Origin: Dipteris shenzhenensis
Lineage: Eukaryota; Polypodiophyta; Polypodiopsida; Gleicheniales
DNA: 64,000 bases
Assembly (NCBI GenBank): GCA_047967505.1
Contig: CM106540.1
Strand: one strand, 5' to 3'
The position numbers and the translations under genes are program-made. This document shows, piece after piece, positions 1 to 9,188 of the stretch (its first letter is position 1; each line of letters begins with the position of its first letter). The notes beneath the pieces are model-generated. The model saw nothing but the letters and a program-made list of their open reading frames with translations. It had not been told where the DNA came from and ran no database searches.

Positions 1-1436
1 TCGATTTACTTAATAAATTTAGAATTTTAGAACTTTTATTAATTCTACATAAAAATACCACAACTTTAAATGCATTCACACCACATAACAATAGGAAAAT
101 AAAAGAGATAGAGACAAGTACACCGGCACCCGACTGGGTGAGAATGAGGCCGCTCCCCCCAACTTGATAAACCAAGTTGTATTTTTTTAAATATTCAATG
201 TCACTACAATGGTAGTACAGATCTTTGGACAAAACCCCCTCTGGGATATCCAGAGTTCTAGACCAAGACTCAAATATAGGACTATTACAATGATCTTCCT
301 TTTCAAACTGGGACTTAGATGTACATATGACTGAGAATCATCCAAGAAAGTAAGCACTGGAAGTCCTTGGCCCGGTACTAGGTTGAGAAAGCCGCATAAA
401 GGGTTTGGTCCCACTTATCCTTGAAACACAGGAAACTCAGATTCGGCCGGTTAGGGTCAATATAGAAACCTTAGACTCTGTAACACAAAGGCCACAAAAG
501 AAGCGGTTAGCGTTTTCAACTTTGGAACATGTTCAGTTTTAGAAAGCCTTATGAGTGAAAAACGAAATCTAAAAATCACTTTCTAGTAGCCTGAAAGACA
601 AAAAACGAAACTGAATGCAAGAAAAAAGCGCATAAAAGAAAGTGTAGTGATTGATATAAGTGAAATACGCAAAGAATACTTGCCCCATAACTCGTCTTGG
701 GGCTGGAAAGGAAGAAAGATAGGCTGAATCAGTCATCACGTTGGACAACAGGAGGATGGCTAGGAACATGGCGAATTTGCAAAGAGAGCAGCAGGGTGAG
801 GGTGCAAATTTGCAAAGAGAGCAATTGTACTGAGCCCAAACTTTATATAGACCTTTGGAGAAAGCAGAAAGCTAATAAAGGCTGAGAAAGCACTAAAAGC
901 AGGCTGAAAAAGATGTGAAAAGATGAAAAAACGATATCTAAGACTTTATATTCTGACTATAGTATTTGATTTGTTATTCTATGTTAGCATAGCTTTTAGG
1001 AGTTATTTGAATACTATAATTAGGTCTCTTAAAAGTTTTGCCCTTTGACGCCTCTACCCATGCACACAATTAATTAATTTGGGGCCTAGGACTCAATTAA
1101 CCCAAGAACTTAAACAGCTTGTATCTAGTTCTAAACAACTCAGAATTTTACTAAACTGGAACCATCTTTAGCTCTCGAAAAGCCCTAGAAACCTGATACT
1201 CATGGACTGGGTTTTGAGATCACTTCCAACTCACAATCTAGACCTATCCTCATTGACTAAACATCATAGCCTAACACACCAAGGCTCATTCCCATAGCCA
1301 TTGAAGGTGTTAGGGGTAGAACAATCGGGTATGGAGAACCCTTGTGGATGTGCGAAGCGTCATGAGTCTCGTACGGCATGTTGGTAATTTAATACTAGGT
1401 GGAGGGTGATCCGGTAATATAGTCATTCGACTCGTA
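1..1436. other. Gene-free flank
   Basis: No frame here resembles a known protein family. Two 20-base copies of a sequence containing AATTTGCAAAGAGAGCA lie at 771-790 and 804-823, so there is a short 33-base tandem duplication. A TATA-like CTTTATATAG lies at 841-850 on the plus strand, without other promoter support. The stretch may be a decayed LTR, but no ends or partner copy were found. Confidence 0.4.
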
Positions 1437-1796
1437 ACTTCACTCGCGTGAAGTCCACCCGATGCACTAACTTCCGACATCCTGCACTGGATGTGACTAT
1501 GATGGATATTGAAGATCCATGGCCATGCTGAAGATGGTGAAGAGAGAGACCGTGCTGAAGACGGTAACAAAAGACCATACTGAAGATGGCAAACATAGGC
1601 CATGCTGGAGATGGCAAACCAAGACCGTACTGAAGACGGTGGATCACACTGAAGGTGATAGAGCCACGTTGAAGGTGACTGGTTGCGTTGAAAGCGACCT
1701 ATCACACTAAAGGCAATGGATCGCACTGAAGGCGATAAGAGCTTTGATGTCCTAAAAGGGTCACAATAAAGGTGACAAGTACTATATTGGAAATAG
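1437..1796. repeat. Tandem array of short covarying hairpins
   Basis: At least fourteen short inverted repeats follow one another. Most have a 4-6 bp stem around a 7-base loop close to RYTGAAG. The stems differ but stay complementary: ATGGAT/ATCCAT (1502-1520), CCAT/ATGG (1523-1537, 1575-1589), ACCGT/ACGGT (1549-1565, 1624-1640), GCCAT/ATGGC (1599-1615), ATCAC/GTGAT (1643-1659), ATCGC/GCGAT (1720-1736), GTCAC/GTGAC (1760-1776) and CTAT/ATAG (1782-1796). The unit at 1681-1699 pairs with one G-T wobble. Units at 1663-1679 and 1701-1717 carry mismatches. Related hairpins with other loops lie at 1437-1454 (ACTTCAC/GTGAAGT) and 1477-1494 (ACATCC/GGATGT). Spacing is about 25 bases in the left half and 19-20 in the right half. 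Neither fits codon-length repeats. Function unknown. Confidence 0.85.
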
Positions 1797-2235
1797 CAAT
1801 GCACGGTGATCAGCCATGAAAAGAGAGTACTCTGAACTGCTGATGAAGATGTGCACATGGTAGCAGAAGATGCCCGGCCAGGATATGAAGCCTTGTCACA
1901 AGAACTCACATAGGAGAATACACATGTGTGGTCAATAAAAATGAGATCTCAAGAAATTAAAAATAATAATAAGTAAATATGGCAATGTGAAAGAGCCATT
2001 GTTACAAAATCCCTTTAGCTAGAAATAGCTCCAAGAGCCACGTTTGGCAAGCTGGCTTTTGGGACAAGGCAAAAAGTCGAAATTGGCTTTGAGGCATGTT
2101 TCTGGACTAGAGGAAGGCAGAGAGAGGTACATCATAGGCTGGGAAAGTGCCCCAGGGCTGCTCTAATAAATCGCCTTGCTGATTTTTTACTGCTAGAGTA
2201 GCCGTGTGTTGTTTGAGAGCTGCTAAGGTTGCTAG
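1797..2235. other. Spacer without recognisable gene
   Basis: AT-rich spacer between the hairpin array and the 31-base repeats. No coding similarity, LTR end or tandem unit was seen. Confidence 0.4.
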
Positions 2236-2510
2236 AAGCTCCAAAACGAATTCGTTTTTGTGACAGGGAGCCTCCAAAAGAATTCTTTTTTGTCCAAGAG
2301 CCTCCAGAGAAATTCGTTTTTGTGACAGGGAGCCTCCAGAAGAAGTTGTTTTTGTGCGAGGGAGCCTCTAGAAGAAATCGTTTCTCAGCCTTGGGGCCTC
2401 CAAATTGCATCGTCTACTGCCTGGGAGCCCCCAGATTGAATCGTCTACTGCTAGGGGCCTCTAGAATTGCATCACCTACTGCTAGGGAGATAGAGGATTG
2501 CCAGAAGAAA
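2236..2510 (+). repeat. Minisatellite, ~31-base period
   Basis: The core GGGAGCCTCCA with small changes recurs at about 2269, 2298, 2330, 2361, 2393, 2424, 2454 and 2485, a period of 29-32 bases. Left units carry AATTCGTTTTTGTG and right units carry TTGCATCGTCTACTGC, so two subfamilies are joined. A 179-codon open frame (2229-2768, plus) runs through the array and beyond it. Because the period is not a multiple of three and the peptide is not regularly repeated, I treat the frame as incidental. Confidence 0.7.
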
Positions 2511-3196
2511 GTCGATTTACTACTTTTCATCATCCTTGGGATGCTTTTGTTTGTCGAGTGCCTGAAAGCTGACAAAAGAGAAGTCGCCTGCTTGTGTGAA
2601 GTTGTTTCAGGGTTTCCAAAGCCTCCTGAAAAGTCGCCTTCTTCCCAGAAGCCCAACAGAGGCCTCAGAACCTTTAGAAGCTTTTGCCTTGTTGCAGATA
2701 ACCTTTTAGTGCACCAAGAACAGCCAGGGTTTGTTTGGCTGGTCTCTGCCTTGCCAGGACTCTTTTAGAGCTGCGAGGACAGACCTGGTTCATATCTATC
2801 CTGTCAGGACTTCTCTAGAGCTGCCAGGTTAGAATCGAACAGCTAGATACTTGATAAGGGTTGCCATGGAATTTTGCTCCGGCCTGGGATGCCCATTTGA
2901 GTCATGAACTGATTGCATAGCAGGACGGAAGTGCCTGTGAACTGAATATTCAGTTGGCTGGTTTTGGACAGTTGCAAAAGAGCGCTTTTGCTGTCTTCTA
3001 AATAAAGATAAAGAAGTACCGAGAGGGGAACTAATTTTTAGGGCCAATTTGGTGTCCGGCAGGGGCAATCTAGCTCCTTGTGTTTATTCTGTGATTATTT
3101 GTTTGGTTTTTATTATTTGCTTGGTTGGCTGTAATAATTCTCTAAGTGGCTGAAATTATGGTATTTCTTGGCTATATTAATTGTTCACTGCCTCCT
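2511..3196. other. Spacer with a 50-base duplication
   Basis: No gene was recognised. Two related copies containing CAGGACT followed by TAGAGCTGC lie at about 2749-2779 and 2799-2829, 50 bases apart. The region may be part of the same decayed element as the repeats on both sides. Confidence 0.4.
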
Positions 3197-3279
3197 GGCT
3201 CTAGAAAAGGTTCCCTAGAGGGGGCAGTTCAGGGCTTCTTGGTTCTATAAAAGGTCCCCTTGAGGGGGCAGTTCAGGGC
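3197..3279 (+). promoter_or_regulatory. Duplicated promoter-like segment with TATA box
   Basis: A 39-base sequence is present twice, at 3197-3235 and 3241-3279. Both copies share GAGGGGGCAGTTCAGGGC. The first copy reads CTAGAAAAGG where the second reads CTATAAAAGG, so only the second has a good TATA box. This looks like the U3/R part of a decayed LTR, but no second LTR was found. Confidence 0.45.
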
Positions 3280-3309
3280 ACGAGCAGGCCTCAGCCAGAA
3301 TTTGGCTTC

Positions 3310-3346
3310 ACAGGTACACACCTACAAGATGTAGGAGAGTACCTGT
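3310..3346 (+). other. Imperfect hairpin downstream of the TATA box
   Basis: ACAGGTAC (3310-3317) pairs with GTACCTGT (3339-3346), and CCTACA (3321-3326) pairs with TGTAGG (3330-3335). A 3x3 internal mismatch separates the stems and the loop is AGA. It lies about 65 bases after the TATA box, so it would sit near the 5' end of any transcript started there. Function is unknown. Confidence 0.55.
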
Positions 3347-3439
3347 GTGTGGTATCTCCAAAGGATGCAAGCGGCCACCACATCTTAAGCGTTCAACTTA
3401 GCATTGTTGCCAATTTTGAACATACAATTTGACATCGGC

Positions 3440-3850
3440 ATCAAGCTTAGGTTAAAAGAGTTCTTTTGACAAGTTCCAAAGTTCTTTGTAACCTTGGGTG
3501 ACTAGCATTGGGACTACTACCATGACAATCAAACAAGTGATGTCTCGTATCTCTCCCCCTCGGTACACAGACCATACCCTTCGGGAAATACAGACGGTTC
3601 CTAATGTAATACTGTTACTAAGACGAGCATTCCTAGCTTGTACTTCATTCCACACATGTTTGAAGAAATCATCTTCGGGAAAAAGGCCCTAAGAGAGTCA
3701 TATAGGTCATAGTGGGTCTCTATGAAGCAAAGTTGAATCATGCTACCAATTCTAATCAAAGGCATCAGCTACCTTGTTGGTAGATCCTTGTTGATGATGG
3801 ATCTCGAAGTCAAATTCTTGGATCACTGGGTCCTCTACCCCTGATGTTAG
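3440..3850 (-). pseudogene. Ty3/gypsy RNase H/integrase fragment
   Basis: Minus-strand translation of about 3756-3830 gives EFDFEIHHQQG followed by STNKVADAF. This matches the C-terminal end of gypsy RNase H (family pattern YDFEI..PGKENVVADALSR). Downstream minus-strand sequence (3452-3655) stays open for 67 codons and would be the RNase H-integrase linker. Stop codons interrupt the join, so this is a fragment of a dead element. Its LTRs were not identified, and a copia-type LTR begins just beyond it at 3979. Confidence 0.6.
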
Positions 3851-3978
3851 AGGTATTGAAAAAATACTCTTAAGAAGAGTTACCCACGTAGACCTCAAAA
3901 GTAGATCCAATTAGATAATGTCTCCACTTTTTCAACACGTAATATAGATCTCTTTTTCATGCACTGGCCACTTAGACT

Positions 3979-4760
3979 TGTTGGAAATGGTTAGGTCACC
4001 TCCTTGTTTGTAAGACCCCATATGAGGAGAGCATGGGGGGGGGGGGGAACCTAGGGTTTGAGAGAATACCTGAAGTTTTCCAGGAGCATGGATCAGCACT
4101 GTGGAGAAGGCGACTAGCAAAGGCATGTCCAGGAGTCGGGCAGTGGCTGGATGGAGCTCCAGAGAAAGGCGATGAGGCTGCAACAGATGGCACCTATGTA
4201 GAAGTAGATGGTAGGGCATACCAGGCGTGGATCTGGCCTAGAAGAGGCGGATCTGGAGCAGCACACATGGTGCAGCATGGCGGGGGTCTATTGGCAGGTG
4301 TACGGCCTGCAACAAGACCTAGAAGATGGCGCAACAGGACTGGGCAGACCAGTAGCAGGAGTTGGCCATATGGAGGGGCTGGTTTGCTGGTTGGAGCCAG
4401 CCAACCAGGCCATATATAGGGCAGACCTAGGGGCGGGGCCCTTGCCTTGAAGTGAGGGCTATGGCCCTAGTTTTGAGGGCCCAATGGGCTGGTTTTATGG
4501 AGCAGACCAGGTCTGGAAAGGCAGAGGGAAAGTGGGCCTGTTTGGTCGGCCATTTCCAGCCTGCCTGGTTGGTTGTTTTGGCAGGCATTGGGGCCTATAT
4601 AAGGAGAGGCTTTGGGCCTCACAACTCATCACCTGGAGCAACCGACACACAACAGACAGGAGCAGCAGTTAGGGCTTCCTTGGGCCTATTCCTAGAGGGT
4701 GAAGGAGACCTAGAGGAGCTGAAGACTGAGCTAGTAGGTGCTGCCCACCTAAACTAGTAT
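3979..4760 (+). mobile_element. LTR (5' portion), family shared with 21972
   Basis: It begins TGTTGGAAAT at 3979, followed at 4009-4029 by a box reading TGTAAG, ACCC, CATATGAGGAG. It aligns by eye with the sequence starting at 21972: the same start, the same box about 30 bases in, a TATA box 616 bases in (624 in the other copy), and matching sequence near 4698-4755 and 22700-22756. A run of 14 G at about 4034-4047 is probably slippage-prone. The LTR's right end is not clear. No primer-binding site was found before the gag fragment at 5401. Confidence 0.6.
4595..4604 (+). promoter_or_regulatory. TATA box of the LTR
   Basis: CTATATAAGG within GGGGCCTATATAAGGAGAGG. The matching position in the related LTR at 22597-22606 reads CTATAAAAGG. 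The conserved position 616-624 bases from the LTR start supports a real RNA polymerase II start region. Confidence 0.6.
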
Positions 4761-5400
4761 TGCAGTGCCTATATCAGAGGTACATTTTGGGTGTTTTCCT
4801 CATCTGCTCCAGCATTTCAAAACCCTAATATCACCTTGGAGCTGGATTTCCAGCCACCTCCAAGCTGTTTCTAGCTTCTGGCTCATCTAGGACTGGTGAC
4901 CTACTGCAACATTTCGGAATACTCTAGAGAGACGCCTGGTCAGTTTCGGACCTGCAGGTGCATTTTGGTACATCTACACATCTACTACAGCATCTTGGTG
5001 AAGCTTGGAGCTGTTTTGCTAAGCTGCCTCACAAATTTCGAGATATATTTTTGCATTTGGTGCCTCTACAACTACCTCCTTGAGGATTTTGGATCAATGG
5101 CAGCACCTTGAGCAGTCATCACACCCACAAGTGCTCTTCCCTTGGGCTCATTCTTGCATTTCGAGGCATCTACTTGCTGCTCTTTGATTCGGGCTCACTC
5201 AGTTCTGCATTTTGAGGTGTATTCTTGCTGCTTTTTCATTAGGGTTTGCATTTTGCAGCCTCTGAGGTCGTCCACCAACAGCTGGACATTTTTATTCACG
5301 CCTTTCTCAAGCTGCTGATTCATTTCCATGCCCTAGACAAGCTTCTTTATGGCTGGTTATCTATTCAGCTTGCTGCCTTTGCTACCTCAGTTTGACACTA
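4761..5400 (+). other. LTR end/leader with degenerate ~55-base repeats
   Basis: Phrases close to GCATTTTGAGG followed by a CTACTTGCTGCT-like stretch recur near 4960, 5055, 5155, 5210 and 5250. This suggests a worn tandem repeat in the untranslated leader between the LTR and the gag fragment. No coding frame was recognised. Confidence 0.4.
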
Positions 5401-5590
5401 TGGAGCCTCGTCCTCGTGGTGAAGACTCATCAGCACCACTTTCAGCTAGGGATGAGCAGCATGACAAAGCACTGGCGCTTATTGGTGTGAGGTTGGTAAA
5501 CAAATTGCTTCATCAACTTGACTTCACTACTTGAGCCAAGGAGAACTTCGACAAGGTCAAGAATATTTATGCTACATCTACTAGACTGTG
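5401..5590 (+). pseudogene. Ty1/copia gag fragment
   Basis: The plus frame from 5401 reads MEPRPRGEDSS and then DEQHDKALALIGVRLVNKLL. It resembles the N-terminal part of copia gag (UBN2/DUF4219 type), where a KA.ALIGL motif is followed by a TAKE.WD.L motif. Here TAKE..D is seen as AKENFDKVKNIYATSTR after an in-frame stop at 5532-5534. No zinc knuckle or pol follows, so the element is broken after about 60 codons. It probably belongs to the LTR upstream. Confidence 0.55.
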
Positions 5591-6126
5591 AGTGCCACGT
5601 GTCACTATGGGACTTATCCCATATGCACTTGGTGCAAGTGCGTGAGTGTGTAGCCTATAAGGCTTGTACTTCACTTGTCTCATTTAGTGATGATGAATGA
5701 ATGAAAGCCTTCATATATTTTACATTTGTCTACCATTTCTTCACTCCCTAGCTCTTTATCTCTCTCTCACACACCATGTTCCCAACAACTTTGAGGTTTA
5801 CCAATGAGCATATATCGTTTAGAAAATTATTAAAGTAGTAGATGTGCAATTTGTCCCTCATACAATAAATATTTGGATCTAAATGCAGATCAGTCCTTCC
5901 CCCCCCCCCCTTCCCCCGAGAAAAGAGCTTTTATTAGCGCTTGGAAAAACAACCGTACAAATCAGCAATCCAAAAAGTGGTGATGAAACCTGACTTGGCC
6001 AATTGTTCTCACGATCAAATTAACAAATGACGACGTAATGAAACCCTTCAGCGCTCTTCTTAAAAATCCAACGCTCTCTGTGCTCTTCTCTCTCAATCTC
6101 TCTCTCTCTCTCTCACCTCGCTGGGC
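5591..6126. other. Spacer with poly-C and TC microsatellite
   Basis: No gene was seen. A run of C lies at about 5898-5911. A (TC)n-rich tract at about 6078-6116 stands just before the LINE open frame. The LINE's 5' truncation point is probably in this stretch, but no target duplication was identified. Confidence 0.4.
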
Positions 6127-6777
6127 TTGGATATGGATAGGCTGCCACCATTTCGATACAGCATAGATGCCCCTCGCCTCCCTCTCACTCGACATGAGCT
6201 CAGTCAGGTTATCAGGGCAGATTTGTTGCAGCTATACACGTTTCGCACTTGGGTTCATCCCACGGAGCTTCCTACGAAGATGGCCACATATCGTGACCAT
6301 TTTCTCAGGATTTCAGAGGATGGCTTCATCATATCCCCAGGATATATCGGCGTTCATATGTCGCACTCACTCAGGATTGCCTTGGGCCAGCTCAGGGTAT
6401 CTTCCCACAGATTAGACGTTGAGGCCGGTAGGATGCGTCGTACAGCTACCGGACATAGACCCAGGCGAGAGACTAGGATATGCCCTTGTTGCACTATGGG
6501 GGAGGTGGAGACTGAGGAGCACTTTGTTTGCAGATGCCCTTTATATTATGAGATCCGTGGCAGATTTCACTGTTTATTTGGGCACGGATTTGGACCTCTC
6601 TCTCGGATTATGGAGTATGAGGATCAGTATTGCTTAGCGTTGTTCATCAGGGAGATCACCAGATACAGAGAGAGATTCCTCAGAGAGCACCGTCGCATCC
6701 CTGCCAGAGACCTGGTTATTCATGAGGAGCAGGACGAGGCGCAGGACCATGAGCACAGAGATAGCCCATCTTGCTAG
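6127..6777 (+). pseudogene. LINE ORF2 C-terminal part (5'-truncated)
   Basis: An open frame of 216 codons. Residues ~85-145 match the C-terminal region of non-LTR retrotransposon reverse transcriptases: ALGQLRVSSHRLDVEAGR, then CPCC, EEHFVCRCPLY and a conserved LF. That gives a cysteine/histidine cluster C-x2-C..H-x3-C. Endonuclease and reverse transcriptase domains are absent upstream, so this is a 5'-truncated copy. The frame is uninterrupted and ends in TAG at 6775-6777. A second small frame and a 3' tail follow directly. Confidence 0.65.
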
Positions 6778-6786
6778 AGAGCACCG

Positions 6787-7038
6787 ATGGTTCCACCCCG
6801 AGGATGTACATATGACATGATCCGGCAGCACCGCAGGATGATCTTACACAGAGGCCGTACCCGTGGCTTTATTTCTAGACGACGGAGGATGATGGCAGAT
6901 TTTCGGAGGAGATTGCTCCATGGAGACTTGGCACCGCCAGCAGCCCATTTGACACTTGCCCAGATCTTCACACTCATGGCAGGAGGCATGGTCGATGGCC
7001 ATGACTTCCATCATTTCTTTGGATCACAGACCCCTTAG
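6787..7038 (+). CDS. Small arginine-rich ORF after LINE ORF2
   Basis: An 83-codon frame starts 9 bases after the LINE frame's stop and is offset from it by one base. It is rich in arginine and histidine (HRRMILHRGRTRGFISRRRR). I do not recognise it. It may be the former C-terminus of ORF2, split off by a stop and frameshift, or a separate short frame of this LINE family. The LINE at 43.8-45.7 kb also has a short extra frame after its zinc-binding domain. Confidence 0.35.
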   Translation: MVPPRGCTYDMIRQHRRMILHRGRTRGFISRRRRMMADFRRRLLHGDLAPPAAHLTLAQIFTLMAGGMVDGHDFHHFFGSQTP

Positions 7039-7290
7039 GGAAGACGATGTTCCTCATATTCCATATTTTACATTTTGTATCTAGGCAATTTTGGTACTCT
7101 ATTTCATTTCATTTTGTATCTAGGATTTTTGTAGCCATTTTTGGCATCTTAGCGGTATTACGATGAGGCCACCTAGTTGGCGCATCGTTGATGATGTATT
7201 TTCCTTTCGGATGATTTTGTGTCCCATAGGCCATGTATGGCCTTCCGTGGACCTTTAATAAAATTTCTTTCTTTCTTTCTTTCTTCTCAC
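7039..7290 (+). other. LINE 3' UTR and tail
   Basis: AT-rich sequence downstream of the LINE frames with AATAAA at 7257-7262, immediately followed by a (TTTC)n tract to about 7285. This is consistent with the 3' end of the LINE. A canonical poly(A) tail is absent, so the TTTC microsatellite probably replaced or derives from it. Confidence 0.5.
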
Positions 7291-7334
7291 TCTGCAAGCA
7301 CTAGGGCCAAGGACCAATTGTCGTGCAAGACCCG

Positions 7335-8117
7335 TGATTGTACTTTTTAGTGCCAAAATGTCTAAAATATGTCCCACATATAGATGGCATGTTCAAATGA
7401 TGCCTAACATGTAGAATTTCTAGTAATACTACCTTGAAACGTGTTGGACCCCTTCGAAGGATTTCTTTATCAAATGAAATTTTTGAGTACAACAGTTCAG
7501 CGTGCTAGCTGCTTACAAAATCCATACGTGAGTCAATTTTTACAAATGGCTCACAAGCTCATTTCTTTGGCAACATGCCACATGTCATATTCTAATCTAC
7601 TTGCTAGTTTTCATGCCACTTAAGGGCAACTCTGGAGCCTTTGAAGCACTTGGTCATGCGGTTGATCTCTGGAATGCTTGCTGCGCTCCATAGCGCTTGG
7701 GTTTTCGACCCCTCTTGATACCTGCAACAATTGATTGAAGCACATAGCCATGGCACCCATTAGTTGTTAGCACTCTGCATGGAAATAATAATATGTGGAC
7801 TAATCCTAGTCACTGTGGGTGTCCCCACCAAACAAACATGTGCATGTAAAACAACTAATTCCGCGGTTGACCGTAGCCAACCCCAGCCGTAATTAAGGAC
7901 TTTGACCGAGGGTCAAGGTGCCTTAATTATTGCGAGAACTCTCTGACTGGAGCATAGTCACCAGAAACGTTTTGAAACGTAGAAACGTAGAACGTTTCAA
8001 AAAAAAAGCAGAAGTTTTGAAACGCCTGATTGTACTTTTTAGTGCCAAAAATGTCTAAAATATGTCCCACATATACATGGCATGTTCAAATGATGCCTAA
8101 CATGTAGAATTTCTAGT
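7335..8117. repeat. 90-base direct repeat flanking ~600 bases
   Basis: TGATTGTACTTTTTAGTGCC and the following ~70 bases, ending in GTAGAATTTCTAGT, occur at 7335-7424 and again at 8028-8117 with one inserted A and one substitution. The 603 bases between hold no recognisable gene. Its right end has short repeats of GAAACGT (7966-8025). The pair lies downstream of the minus-strand gypsy integrase and may mark part of that element's 3' end. Confidence 0.6.
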
Positions 8118-8143
8118 GCCGAATAGTTCTTGAATTTTACAAG

Positions 8144-9183
8144 CTACCTTAAAATTCCTTGCCCTGGGGGCCTTTTTGCGTACAGTATGTACACAACTTG
8201 CTTTGGCTGAAGAACCTCCTCCAGCTCATCCAATTCCGGTGGATCCTCCTCTATTAGTGGCTTTGTAGGCTCCGTACCATGATAGTTCTTTATAAGACTC
8301 ACATGGAAAGCATTGTGAATCCTCCAATGCTCTGGAAGTGCCAATGATCCTCTGTTATTGGCTTTGTAGGCTCCGGACCTTGATATTTCTTTAGAAGACT
8401 CACATGGAAAGCATTGTGAATCCTTCAATGTTCAGGAAGTGCCAATCTGTATGCAACCTTCTTAATGTCATCCGTAACCTTGAAAAGGCCATAATATCTG
8501 GGAGGTAACTTTGCATACACTTTTTCTTTGCCCTTAAGCTTGCGGAGCCTAGCTTTTTCGAACTTCAAAAGTACCGAATCCCCTCGCTTGAGATCTAGCT
8601 GTCTCCTGTGTTTATTTGCAGCCTTCTTATGCTTTTCTTGAGGCCTTTCTATGGCTGTCCAAACCTGGCTGAAAGCTGTCTGGAGGTCTCTGATATACTG
8701 ATCAGCTGCAAAAAGCTCATCTTTGGTCCTCATAAATGACCTCAAAGGGGGCTTTCTTTGTGCAGCTGTGAACTGCAACACTATAGAATTTGCTACTTCG
8801 CTTTGACCATCTGTCTTGGGATGAAAGAAGAAGAAAAATTCAGATTCGTCCCCTTATTATCATAAAGGGCTCTCCAGAAAAAACTGGTCGTCCTGGGATC
8901 TTAGTCACTGACAATGGACTTAGGCATATCATGGTGCTTAAAGATCTGTGCCATGAAAACCTTAGCCATATGATTTGCCTTTATAGTTTTGCGTACTGGA
9001 ATGAAATGAGCCTGCTTGCTAAATCTATCATTGATAGTCCAAATATCATCATTCCCTGATTTTGATGTTGGCAAATAAAAAATGAAGTCCATCGCGATAC
9101 TTTCCCATGATGCTTGAGGCACAGGAAGAGGCATAAGTAGGCCAAGTGCCTTTCGCCTGTCATATTTGACCTTCTGACAAGTG
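8144..9183 (-). pseudogene. Ty3/gypsy integrase core and C-terminus
   Basis: Reading right to left, ASWESIAMDFIFYLPTSKSG and DRFSKQAHFIPV are followed by KSIVSD, then SFFWRALYDN and FHPKTDGQSEVANS near 8800-8895. These are the gypsy integrase core with its three acidic positions (AMD, SD and the E of GQSE). The core joins a C-terminal region (8425-8781) with a basic KHRRQLDLKRGD segment and LPPRYYGLFKV. A ~100-base tandem duplication at about 8270-8446 repeats the LPEHWRIHNAFHVSLIK segment. Stops and frameshifts make it a pseudogene. Its missing upstream half lies at 14718 and beyond. Confidence 0.8.
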
Positions 9184-9188
9184 AGGCA
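9184..9188. repeat. Target site duplication AGGCA (left)
   Basis: AGGCA immediately precedes the 5' LTR. The same five bases follow the 3' LTR at 14713-14717, as expected for copia integration. Confidence 0.85.

Noticed and set aside
1437-1796. CRISPR-like interpretation of the hairpin array
   Set aside because: There is no constant repeat with unique spacers. The variable part is the stem itself, and the context is a plant genome.
1310-1909. 199-codon minus-strand open frame
   Set aside because: It runs through the hairpin array and its repeats are not codon-length. Ser/Pro-rich peptide without family similarity.
2229-2768. 179-codon plus-strand open frame over the 31-base repeats
   Set aside because: The period is not a multiple of three and the peptide is not regularly repeated. 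No start context or homologue.
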